From Mesostigma viride (Eukaryota > Streptophyta > Mesostigmatophyceae > Mesostigmatales > Mesostigmataceae), in contig RPFO01000516.1 of NCBI GenBank assembly GCA_009746045.1, positions 1 through 64,000 of the forward strand: DNA of 64,000 bases. The letters are read 5' to 3'. Shown piece after piece: positions 11,239 to 21,264 of the stretch (position 1 is the stretch's first letter; each line of letters opens with the position of its first letter). Below the pieces are notes generated by a model. That model saw only the letters and a list, made by a program, of their open reading frames with translations. It made no database searches and was not told the DNA's origin. A program made the position numbers and the translations under genes.

Positions 11239-11841
11239 ATGAAGAAGAAAGGGCCTGAATGGGATTTCGTTCTCGAGAAGAAAGAAGCAGTCACAGATGC
11301 TGTTAGTAACAAAACGCAGTTTGTGTCGAATAAGTTCTGCTCATTTTGCAACAAGAAGTTCTCATACGGGGCGGGGGCAATCAGCGTATTCCGAGTCCGT
11401 GCACACTTTGCCGGAATCGCAGGGGAAGGGATGTTACCCTGCGACAAAATTCCACCGAATATCCGGAGCAGGTTTCTCAGGATGTATAACAACAAGTCGC
11501 AGCAGTCAGACGCCAAGAAGCAGCACAATTTGAACAGGGCAATGGCGGAGATGGGAGGGGCTGCGCCGGCTGACTTGTCGTCGGTTCCCAGCAAAGGCCA
11601 GCTGAGCATCACCAAATGGCTGGTTCCCGTCGACGAGAAAGGTGTCCAGCTGCTTGCTGCCGAATTTTTTATCGAGAACGGCATTGCCTTCAATGCGGCT
11701 GAGAGCGCCTCTTTCAAGCAGATGGTGGCCGGCATGATCCAGTACAAAGGAGGGCACGTCACCCCTCCTTCTCGGAAGTTGTGTCTTATGTCCTCTCATG
11801 CATTATATAGTGGATGGCTTTCCTTACAATCAATTAATTAA
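11239..11841 (+). pseudogene. hAT transposase N-terminus (BED finger + DUF659 start)
   Basis: About 200 residues are read from ATG 11239. Residues 34-37 are CSFC and a His follows in VRAHFAG, giving a BED-type zinc finger region. A linker rich in Asn/Gln/Lys follows. Then comes QLLAAEFFIENGIAFNAAES and FKQMVAGMI, which matches the opening of the DUF659 region of plant hAT transposases. The similarity ends at about 11775, where GTTGTG could be an intron donor with a TTGCAG acceptor near 11868. The catalytic DDE and dimerisation domains are missing, partly because of the MITE inserted at 11889, so this copy is inactive. Confidence 0.72.
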
Positions 11842-11884
11842 TTGAATCCTTACTATTCCCGTTGCAGCATGCTCCCCCCTGCAT

Positions 11885-13236
11885 TTAACCCATAGTCCGG
11901 GAATGGGTTTTTGGCATTTTTAGACCCCTGAAAATGGAAAAAATCATAACTCATAGGCCACAACTCCAAATACCCCCAACCAAGGTGCTAGGAGTATCTA
12001 CACTTCAAGGGCTTTCAGAAAATGCAATAATATCCCGAGTCTATTCAGTGCTTTGCAAGATATTTACTGCCAAAGTTGGACAAAAGACGATCATTTTCAG
12101 GCAAGGGAAATCCCCTTAGTAGTTTACCCCTGCAGGGAGGGCTGTAAAAAATTATTCTGGGGTTGGACAATGTCAATAGATAGTGCCACCATGCTTTCCT
12201 TGGGTCAGACCGCACGGATAGCCCATCTGACCTATATAATGCGCTCACTTACGTGTGTGGGTTACGCGCGCGTAAGCAGCCATCCATCAAATGCCACACA
12301 CTTATGCATTGTATACAGCCACATAGGACTGTAAAAAGTGCTGGGAAACAAAGAAGTGCTAAACCAGCACTAACGGAATGGCATCCTCCAAAGAAACACC
12401 ACAAACTGAGCAGATTTGGGGCTAATAGCACTCATACAGCAGGCATGGAAACTTGCTGCAAGAGGCACTGATACACTCGTGCAAAATGGATGTATAAACG
12501 ACAGATTCCCGTGCAAACGACATGCAAACACGTTGCCGTACCTGGCTTGATCACGACCTTGCCGGGTTCTGCTGGCCGGGACCCTCATATCTCACACTGG
12601 CTAATGCTTTCCAGGCATAGGCCGCCATAGCCGCATAATGCATGCATCCAACATTATTACCAGGTTGATGTTCTGTGCAAAGATGACCTATAAACGTATC
12701 CGAATTCACAGGGACGCTGCTGCGGATGTCCCGTACCAAAACTGGGTGCTCGGGCTGGCGCAGACTGCCGGGCCATAAGAAGAAAATCGAAATATGGCTT
12801 GCCATTACTTATCTGGTACTGACGACGAAGAAAGCAGTAATGTCCTACCTGTATTTTACCAATGCTATACATCTGGCCACCCCTGACCTACGAAAATCAC
12901 GCATCATCATTCTGAGCAACATTCTGAACCATTACAAGCCGCGAGACGCAAAATTTCCTTGATAACGGCAAGCTAGCAGCCATATCTCGTTACGCGCGCG
13001 CGCGAGTGAAAATTTCCCGCCAAAGTCACGTGATACTGTCTCAATACACGTTGTATTTACCAGGCTATGGCGAATATTACCCCCAAACCTATGCATCACC
13101 TTCGTCCTTAAGTGTTCCCAGACCCACCGGACCACTGACATCCGTCACAGGCGGCGCGGCGCTCCGGGAATTAAGCGCCGCGCCACCGGGGGTCAAATGG
13201 GGCGATATATCGCCCCATTTCCGGACTATGGGTTAA
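11885..13236. mobile_element. piggyBac-like MITE (TTAA target)
   Basis: TTAA at 11885-11888 and 13233-13236 flanks a 1344-bp element. Its ends are inverted (CCCATAGTCCGGGAATGGG on the left; the complement on the right has one mismatch). A TTAA duplication and CCC ends are diagnostic of the piggyBac superfamily. I find no transposase frame inside. The right end also carries GGGGCGATATATCGCCCC, a perfect 18-bp palindrome. Confidence 0.85.
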
Positions 13237-13885
13237 CAAATCATAATCAGATAGGATTGCAGGGCATAAATGGAAGATGTTAATAAATAATATATAAGCA
13301 TATACACCAAATTTTAGTTGTAATAACTGCATGACCATCATCAAGGAGCGTGCTAATTGGGTGACTGACAATTGGACCACAAAAACTGTCGCGCATTTTA
13401 CCACCGCGTATTTTATACCCCCCACGTATAATACGCGTATTTGAAGTCCACGTATTATACCCCGCACACGTATTTTCCAACCTGGCGTGTACATGGCGGA
13501 TAAGCTGTCGATCGTTTCATAAATGCCGCAAGAAGCTCTCGGGGACTTCCTACGTGTACGCTGCATGGACGACGACTTGACCCTGGCCCAGCAACAGCGG
13601 CGACGGGAGCTATGGCCGACCTACCACCAGCTACGGCAGCTAGAGCGCAGGGGGGAAACCGGTATACTGGAGGCCACTGAGGGGACGTCATCCACGTCGA
13701 CCACAAGCCCTGGCAGGCGCCCCCCGGCTGCACCACCCCAGCAAACCCTGCAATCTTGGGAATACAGCATGCAGTAGTCTAGCTTAGTCAGGCTTGGCTT
13801 AGCACGTGACCCTATATGCGCATGTGTGCCTACAATGGGACTCTCCACGGATGATGAATTTAGCTCAGCCTTGCCTATGCAGAGA

Positions 13886-14335
13886 GGGTGGTGCTGCGTC
13901 ATTTCCCCCAGAAGCCAGGTGAGCCGTGAGACGTCAACCTCCCTTGCCGACGAGCTGAAGGACCAGCTCCTTACCCTCATGCATCCAGGCCTGGTAGGTG
14001 AGGTAGAACTGCGTGGGTACGTGCCACCGCCTTCCCCACTCACGGGATAAGGCGGCTTCCCCACCAGTCCTGCTCACCTTCCCCTCCGGCCTCCCGTGAG
14101 GACAAGCAGCGGTTCCTCTCTCGTCGCAAGCGGTTGCACGACCTCACCTGGACGCTGGACGACGACCTGACCCCCGCTCAGCAGCAGCAGCGACGCGACG
14201 TACCTGTGGCCTGAGGTACCTGTGGCCTGAATACCTCCGCCACAAGCAGGACCCCCAGAAGCCCAAGGTGTACTGGAGGGGCGGGGACCTGATGATTAAC
14301 CACAAGATGTGGACGCCCCCAGCGGGCTAGAATAG
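13886..14335 (+). pseudogene. ORF1p-like protein C-terminal fragment
   Basis: Starts inside the RRM-like domain (GTGCTGCGTCATTTCCCCCA encodes VLRHFPQKP). It runs through DELKDQLLTLM, a KQRFLSRRKRLHDLTWTLDD helix and the YWRGGDLMINHKMW terminus. It is closest to the copy at 40400-40797, with several indels and a small duplication (GTACCTGTGGCCTGA) at 14200-14230. Its 3' flank is interrupted at 14704 by the 8.92-kb element and resumes at 23869. Confidence 0.7.
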
Positions 14336-14460
14336 CTAATAGCCCTAGCTTGTATCGACATTGGTAGTCACTGCCGCTATGGCAGCCATGCTTAGAATGT
14401 TTGCCTAGCTGTGCCAACTTAATTACCTAGTCACGTGCACCGGCCGCTCACGCACGGTAC

Positions 14461-14704
14461 ACAACCAGCCATAGCCTTAGCTTAGTCCTTGTACAGCCAT
14501 GCAACGTCCTGGCTATGATCAGATTACTTGCCCACGCTCCTTGTTATGCCGTGCTCACATGGGTCTTATATTGCACCCACAGACTGCCGGATCGTTAGCG
14601 TGTCCGTTTAGCTAGCGTGCCCGAATGCAGCTGTGGCATGCCTTAGGCATGAAGGAGACTGGGGATCTCTGCCCTTTCTCCTGTTGTGCACACACAGGGA
14701 TTAA
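14461..14704. repeat. left copy of 244-bp direct repeat
   Basis: ACAACCAGCCATAGCC to CACAGGGATTAA. Read base by base it appears identical to 23625-23868. It belongs to the 3' region of an ORF1-only element. The related locus at 40920-41163 has one copy only and differs at many positions. Confidence 0.95.
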
Positions 14705-14719
14705 GGGGACATGACACAT

Positions 14720-16840
14720 TGAAAGTGCACTTTTCTGGAAAACAGACCTGTGCATGGGATAAAAATCCGGTTATGCTTCCAAACCATAAATATGTGAAAA
14801 AAAAAAATTTCCAGCCACTTGGGGGTGGTACTACCCCCCAGCATGACCCAGTTATGAGCTAAAAATAGAAAAAGACGCTATTTTTGGCCGATTTTTCCTA
14901 GGAGACTGGGCAAACCAAAAGTGACCAAACCACATATTTTCCTAAAATCCCCACCCTTGCAAATAAATCTGGCTACTCAGGACCACAAAATAAGCACGTT
15001 TAGACTATTTATAGGGTTTAGCCCAAAACACGTATTTTTTTGGTCCTAAAAAAATAAATCAAATAGTAGACACATGCAAAAATTCCAGTGATGATATTTA
15101 TACTAGGCCTAGGGTGGGAATTTCACTCTCACAAAGTTTGAGCTCATTCTGAGCACGTTTACTCATGTTATTAGTGTAAACATGCAAAAAAAAAATGACA
15201 GAAAATCCGGGTTATGAGCACAAACAACACCCCTTTTACACCCTAGCCAACCACTAACTGGGGCAAACCAGGTGCAATTAATTAATAAAATGTATCATAA
15301 AGCTTGCCACCAAATTACAGGTCATTCTGACCTAGTTTGCCCCTAGTACATCATGTTATAGCTGCCACCCTGCATGCTTGGTACACTGTGGCATGAGGGA
15401 CACCATAAGCACATTCCTAAGCTTGCCCCCTGCAAATTGGGCAGAAGCACGTAAAGAAAATGCTAGATGCTTGAAGAAGACATCCACCGACAAAATCATT
15501 ACGCACGCAGGCATGACCACTTGCGGGAATCACCTCATAGCTAACACCCAGTCATGATGCTAAAGGATAAAAGGGCCATCCTCATAATAAGCACCTGATC
15601 CTTATCATCTAGGAAGCCCCAGCCATGTGTAATGAAAGCAAAACATATTGGAAGGAGATAACTATATAACACATGCTCACCTTCCCTACAACTTCACACC
15701 TTGTTTTCCAGCAGGCTGAAGGGCCAAGACAAGCGTTTATGAGCTCGCCAGCTCCTTGCAACGTTGATGCCGCTCCCAGGCAGCTAGGGTCCTTGACTAC
15801 GCAATATACAACAATGTCTACCATATGAAAAACTCCATAAAAGAAAGTGAAGTAGAGCCGCAAAACTGCCCGATCAACTCTTGCTAGCTTTAAGAAGCAT
15901 GGCATACGCAGGATAGGGCAAAACATTGAAACCTGCGAAAACAGATAGCGCAACTGCAACAAGTGGCGAACAAAATAATAGCAAGAACACCCGGAATCGG
16001 CGCCAAAGCTTCATGCCAGGAACATTTAGAGCGCAAACCGACAGGGCGGTGACATGCGGCAAATGAACGTACCACGGACGGCTTTATTTCCTACCCAGGC
16101 GCGCGAGACAGCCAGCCATCCATGGATGGCTTGACCGCGGATCGCGCAGGCCTGAACGATATCATTTCAGAAATGACGGGAAATGGCCGCAGATCGAAGC
16201 CGCTTAGGATGTTTTCACGGTTTCCATTACTAAACGCTTCTTCCTGCATCAATATAATCCACAAATCTTAAATTCTACAGTCGCAGGCACGCATTCTAAA
16301 TTAATATGTGCGGCCAGATTTTCGGATTAGACCCCCGTGCAAATCTGGATTAACCCGTGTTTTTTTAATTAGAACGCGATATATCGCGTTGTAAGCTTTT
16401 TTTAGAACGCGTATAGCACCTAAGGAAATTTTTTTTTCATGGTCATGTATATACTTTCCTGAAAGCCCATAAATCAAAGGATTTTTTGAGCTACTCAGAC
16501 CTACAAACTGCTTATTCATTAGAGAGATACACTGGTTTGAATACAGGGGGGTCACAACGGTATGAAAGTGCCAAAAAATGCCCTTATAAGCCCTGCACGG
16601 AGCAAAAGAAGTCCAAACATGCTAGATATTGGTAGGCAGCATGTTCAGGACTCTAGTAGAAGGAATTGATTTTCCCAGATTTTTCTGACCTCAGTTGGTC
16701 TATTTTTGGCAGGTCTATTTTTAGCGATTTTCCAGATTTTAATACAAACAAATGCCTTCTTATATGCAAATAAAGAGCTTCTGACCTGGCTGCTTGCCAG
16801 TAGGCTCACGCCCATGACTTCCAACTGTGCACAAGGTCCC
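14720..16840. other. non-coding left arm of the 8.92-kb element
   Basis: AT-rich with A-runs and no supported gene. It contains the perfect 18-bp palindrome AACGCGATATATCGCGTT at about 16372-16389 beside AACCCGTGTTTTTTTA. That word recurs inverted near the right end of the element at 23355-23370. These are plausible transposase-binding or structural subterminal repeats. Confidence 0.6.
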
Positions 16841-16844
16841 ATGG

Positions 16845-17385
16845 TCATCTGACCCCATTTGGTGACAAATTGCCATCAAATGCTAGCAAAAACGCACGTT
16901 TTTCGCGTTTTTTACCACATATTGTTGCGGTTTCCATGCAAGATGTGCCCAGTTGAGCCTGGAAATTTGCATGCATGCTTAAAATCATTATTCTAGACAT
17001 TGCACAAAAATCCAGGTTCATACTATATCAGTTGATGACAGTTTGTCACCAAATGTTAGCAAAAACGCGCGTTTTTCTCCTTTTTCGCCCCAACTCATCG
17101 CAGTTTCCATACAAGATGTGCTCAGTTGAGGCTGGAAATTTGCATGCATGCTTATCACTAACAGTTTAGACATTGCTCAAACATCCAGGTCAATCAGGTG
17201 TCATTTGATGGCAATTTGTCAGCAAATTGTACCGAAAATGCGCGATTTTTGCATTTTATACAAAAATTAATGGCAGTTTTCATACAAGGCGTGCCCAGTT
17301 GAGGCTAGAAATTTGCATGCAGGCTTGACATCACTAGTTTAGACAATGCACAAAAATCCAGGTCAATCAGGTATCGTTTGGTTGG
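16845..17385. repeat. about 175-bp tandem repeat, 3 units
   Basis: Three diverged units share TTTGATGGCAATTTGTCA, an AAAAACGCGCGTTTTT-like palindrome, a TTTCCATACAAGATGTGC word, CAGTTGAGGCTGGAAATTTG and CAAAAATCCAGGTCAATCAG. They lie downstream of the transposase-like gene. Similar words appear at 49700-49960 beside the second gene copy, so the repeat travels with the element. Confidence 0.8.
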
Positions 17386-17752
17386 GTTATATATGCAACA
17401 CATGCCAGTTTCGCTTCTAAAACGCTCACAAATTGAGAGAACCTCCATAGTGCAATATGGTCTACTTCCATTTATATGGCTTGATAACTGTAAAAACCTT
17501 TCATCCATGATGCAATACAACTTTTGTGACACATAAACAATAATTTATTCATATAAACATTGGCTGGACCCAGCTGGCTGTATACCCAAGTGGCCACCCT
17601 GAGGCGATTCCTACGGAGGGGCTTGCTGAAAATAAAATTGGCAGCTGTCACAGGGGCTAGAAGGACTATTCTACACCCACAGCATGCACAGTAGTCCTAA
17701 ACCCTGCCTGGATATGCAACAATTATAGCACACCAGCCATGAGGATTGAGAG

Positions 17753-20082
17753 TCACTCGGCAGGTGGCACGGCGGCGATGCGTTTGCGCGCCCTCATTTC
17801 GGTGTCACTAGGGGGGAGTGGCACCTTCTTGGACAGGTGCTGCCTGACCTTGTCCGCCTTCATGCCTTGCATCAACATGCCCACCGCCATGTTCTTGCCC
17901 TTGGCGTCAGGGCCCAGCTTGGAGCGGTGGTTGGTGCAGGCCTTGGCCTCGGTCTTGCGCACGGAGTGCATGTGCTCCAGCCCCTCTTGAGAGAGGAGGC
18001 GCAGGTCCCCAAACTTGAGGACCTGGGAGGGGATGTGGCAAACAAGATCATGCATGTACGTTGTCACAGCCTCAGGCGTGGCGATTGTCAAGAAAGCATT
18101 GAAAAAAAGCTCTGCATGCTCGTACACCAGATCAGCCTTGGCCGCCCTGTTGGCCCCCCCGGACCATCGTCCTGGAATTCTGGGTCAGAGAGTTCGCCCC
18201 ACAGCAGACCCAAGCTCTGCCAGGCAAACATGATGTTATCCCTGCTTCCCGTGAGAATGCTCCCCAGTTTGTTCACGCACGTCTCATACTTCTGTAGCAA
18301 GGAGATGGCCTCCCTGCCTATTATGTTGGGTTTCTCGGGAGCTCTAGCCGTGGCACTCTTGGAGGTGGCCTTCACGTGCTTGGCCTTGAGATACACCCCA
18401 CACTCCTCATGCAATGTTTTGAGCATCTCCTCCTCCTGGCTTTTCAGCAAGTTTGCCAGTAGGGTGTGGTCAACTAGGGAGCACACGACATTGAGCAGGA
18501 GGTGGAGGATGCAATCAGGGTGGTCGTCGTGCTCGATGGGAAGAATGGGGGTGCAGCCCCACCGCTGGCCATAGTGATCTAGGGCATGTGCAGCAGCCTT
18601 GGTAGGGCTGGGCCTTGTACTTGCAAGCTGGGCCTGCGTGGTGAATGTGACTTTGCATCCTACGCACTTGAAGGGCCCTTGCTTCTCGACATCCCAGACG
18701 TGGGCCAGCTGGCAGGCTATGGTTGTGGTGCGCAGGGGGTATTTCTTGGACTCTTCCAGGTAGCCGAACTTGGCTTTAGGGCAGAGGCATTTGTTGCAGG
18801 GGAATGTATGTGCGCATGTGCTCTGCCCCCTTTCAGCGTTGACGTAGTGCTTGTCTCCCCCCCCTATCACCCTTGTAAGGGGCACCACCCTCAGTGCGTC
18901 GGGGAGAAAGATGCCCTTGTCCTTCATGATGGTGATCAGTTCCCCTAACGTACGCGTGAATGCACCCTTCAACACGTCGTGGTTGCTGTCACAGCCCTTG
19001 TACACAGCCACTGCGCACAAATTGAACGGCGATTGGGCCTTCACCATGAGCTTCAGGTGGGGATCGCTGGGTGTGATGTTGGCGGCTATGGTGGTCTGAC
19101 TACAACCACGGGTGAGGTGGGCTCCATCTACCTGGATCTGAATATCAAACCCACCCGCCAGGTCCAGCTGCACATCGCACACCTTCTCTATATGCGTGAT
19201 GGCCTCAAGGACTCCCGCCTCTAGGCTGGCACTAACAAAGGTACCATCCTCATTCTGCTCCATACCCTTAGCCTTAGCAATCTCGTCATCCAGTTTGTGC
19301 AACTCATAGTTGGTGGGCCACTCAGGGAAGGGCACACCTTTCACGAGTTCCCGTGGCACCCACTCCCCCCTCTCCTCATCCCAAGTGTGACTCAGTGACA
19401 TTCTGAAAAGGTATACATTCCTCCTACTGAGCCTGAACCTCTTGATGAGGCACATCAACAACTCGGGATCCCATGCAGCCTCCATCTTGGCCTTAAGCTC
19501 CCTAGCCAACGTGGTGGCATAGCCAGACTGGTCAAACACGGCTTTGGCTATCTCAGGGTTTGCCTCGAAATACGCGACCAAAGCCTCTACCTTCACTTGA
19601 TCGCCATCATACCGAGAATCCAAGAACCTCTGCACATCCGCCGTGAGCCGCTTGGCCACCCTACCACCGTGGAGGTCAGCAGATGCTGCTAGGCCTACAG
19701 CCCTCTTCTTAACCCTCGTGTGCACGGTGGCCTTCCCCTTGCCCTTGCCCTTGCCAGCATTAAGGATGCCCCTATAGGTGCTGCCACGCTCCCAGCCATC
19801 CTTGACCTTGTGCGTTAGAAGCTCTTCCAACTCATGCACTCGCCCAACCAGGCGGTTAGCATTAGCTTTTGCCTCATCCCTCTCTTTGGTGAGAACTGCA
19901 ATCCTATCTTGCAGCTTAGCAACAATGCGTGGTTGTGCGTGTGCTTCTGGGTGAGCGGCAGTGGCGTTGGGAGTAGGGGGGCTGAGCACGTGAGCGCTAG
20001 TGCTGTCTTCTTGACAAACAACCCCCCCGCACCCCTGAGACTGTGGAGGTTGGCCATCTGGCTTGCTTAAGGCTGCCCACAT
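17753..20082 (-). CDS. RAG1/Transib-like transposase, catalytic exon
   Basis: One protein in two frames, broken by a missing base in a G7 run near 18160. Counting residues from the in-frame ATG at 20100, the N-terminal part has a coiled coil (about 55-95) and a GKGKGKGKA stretch (117-124). A candidate RNase H-fold core follows: QIQVDGAHL (D325), YKGCDSNHDVL (D371), then FPCNKCLC (C435, C438) and FKCVGC (C479, C482). After the break come YMHDLVCHIP (HxxxxH) and DLRLLSQEGLEHMH (candidate E). RAG1 and Transib share this order: D, D, CxxC, HxxxxH, E just after a GxLxxxSxEG segment. I infer a DDE recombinase; the match is by motif, not by search. A related copy at 50560-52225 conserves all these residues except the lead D325 region, which reads QVMADAASL. 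The frame ends at 17753. Confidence 0.65.
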
Positions 20083-20164
20083 CTGCACACATGAAGTCAT
20101 GCATCATAGGGAGAGAAAAAGGCACAAGCAATGCATGAGAAATGAGAAAGCAAGTGACACATAC
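20083..20164 (-). other. probable 82-bp spliceosomal intron
   Basis: On the minus strand GTATGTG follows GATAATAG at 20164, and a pyrimidine-rich tract ends in TGTGTGCAG at 20083. Both sides are coding-like. The 5' exon frame closes at TGA TAATAG just before the donor unless a nearby homopolymer indel is corrected, so the exact phase is unsettled. Confidence 0.5.
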
Positions 20165-21264
20165 CTATTATCAAGAGGGCAGGCTTGGGTTGTTTCGCTG
20201 CCGCTGGCGACACCACGCGTAGTCATTGGCCCATTTACCCTTGCCTCTGGCCAGCAAGCCCAGCCTGAACTGCCTGAATGCTGGTGTTAATGACGCCCTC
20301 TGCTCATCGGTCAGGGTGTCATCATGGGTGGCAAATGCAGCTTGGGTGCCGGCAGGGGGGGCAGCTGGTGTGTTGGCAGCTAGGGGGGAGCTTGCGTGCT
20401 GACAGGGGGGGCAGCTTGTTGTGCATCAGCGTTTGCCGCCCGTGTGGCAGCACGGGTAGCTGGCCTAGGCTGGCCACGTTCCCTCTCGCCGCTCTCACGG
20501 AATGGCACCCTCTCCACAAACCAGTAATTCTCGTAGACAGGGATTTCCTTAAAATGCTTGAGGGCAGATTCTTTGAGCGAAGGAGGAATGGTGGGCACAT
20601 ATGCAGTGGGCTTGTTGGTCTCCAGAGCGCGTGCAGCGGTTAGGCGCCTAAGGAAGGCACCCATTGCCTCGGGGTTTTCCCTACCACCAACCTTGTTGGC
20701 CACAAGGTCAGCCATGTCATGATCCCTTGCCATGAGCACAATGCCCATGTTGTTCAGGACGCACCAGCTAAAGCGAATCAACAGCTTTGTTATCCCCTCC
20801 CCTGTCTGCGTCCATAACAACTTCATGGGCGGCATGACTGCGGCAAGGCTGCCAGCCGACAGCACCTTATTGCCGTTCCAGCACGGCCCCTCCCTTGAAT
20901 CCGAGTGCAAAATCTGCTTGATATCGCTCGTCTCTAAAATGAGCCGCACAGCCCTGATGCGAGCAAATGGCTCGTCAACATGCTGTCGCTCGCTGAAACT
21001 GACGCACTTCCCGAACCTTGAAAACATGACGGAAAAGAGAGACTCGGGGAATGGGGATATGGTAAAATACTTGTCTGCCACAGGTCGGGATTTCAAGAGC
21101 GAGTGAATTCGCCGCTCAATATGCACATACCACTCCGTGACGTCGACCACGGTCTTGCATTTCATGTCCGTGTCGCAGACTCGGCAGCAGAAATTGCTTG
21201 CGGCATTCACATGCTCGCCGCAGTTTGTGCATGTCCGGAGGTTGGTCACCGCCCCTGAGGCCAT
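20165..21264 (-). CDS. N-terminal exon of the transposase-like gene (zinc ribbon)
   Basis: Reads from ATG 21264 (MASGAVTNLRTCTNCGEHV). Residues 11-35 have CTNC and CCRVC pairs, a zinc-ribbon pattern. A 230-residue globular region follows (WYVHIERRIHSLLKSRPV, ARIRAVRLILETSDIKQIL, WTQTGEGITKLLIRFSWCV). Then comes a PFRESGERERGQPRP basic tail with Ala/Gln repeats. A frame shift in a G-run near 20400 leads into TDEQRASLTPAFRQFRLGL up to about 20170. It has the same strand and spacing as the catalytic exon and probably forms one protein of about 1,100 residues with it, close to the length of RAG1. I do not recognise the globular part. Confidence 0.55.

Larger units (their letters stand above)
10825..13485 (+). 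mobile_element. hAT-superfamily DNA transposon, internally damaged
   Basis: An 8-bp target duplication CGTGTACA flanks the element at 10817-10824 and 13486-13493. The ends are short imperfect inverted repeats (CCGGGTTG on the left, CCAGGTTG as the complement on the right). The 8-bp duplication, C(A/C)GGGTTG-like ends and a BED/DUF659-type protein inside all fit hAT. A 1344-bp piggyBac-like MITE is nested at 11889-13232. Only the N-terminal third of a transposase remains. Confidence 0.82.
9133..13777 (+). pseudogene. ORF1p-like protein, three-piece interrupted copy
   Basis: The copy can be followed as 9133-9840, 10334-10824 and 13494-13777, with two DNA elements inserted between the pieces. 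It starts MASKRTSTQRS and stops early. The middle has ITxVVKHHVTPLAADVAAMGSTLAAEL, shared with copies at 46.5 and 48.0 kb. The C-terminal piece has the ORF1p-type helix DDLTLAQQQRRRELWPTY. Removing the two insertions with one copy of each target duplication restores colinearity with the copies at 46.8-47.4 kb and 48.4-48.9 kb. Frame breaks at several points make it a relic. Confidence 0.6.

Noticed and set aside
14715..14721. RSS-like heptamer CACATTG at the left end of the 8.92-kb element
   Set aside because: It resembles CACAGTG only loosely, is not at the element boundary, and the right end has CACATCG. It is too weak to support V(D)J-like signals.
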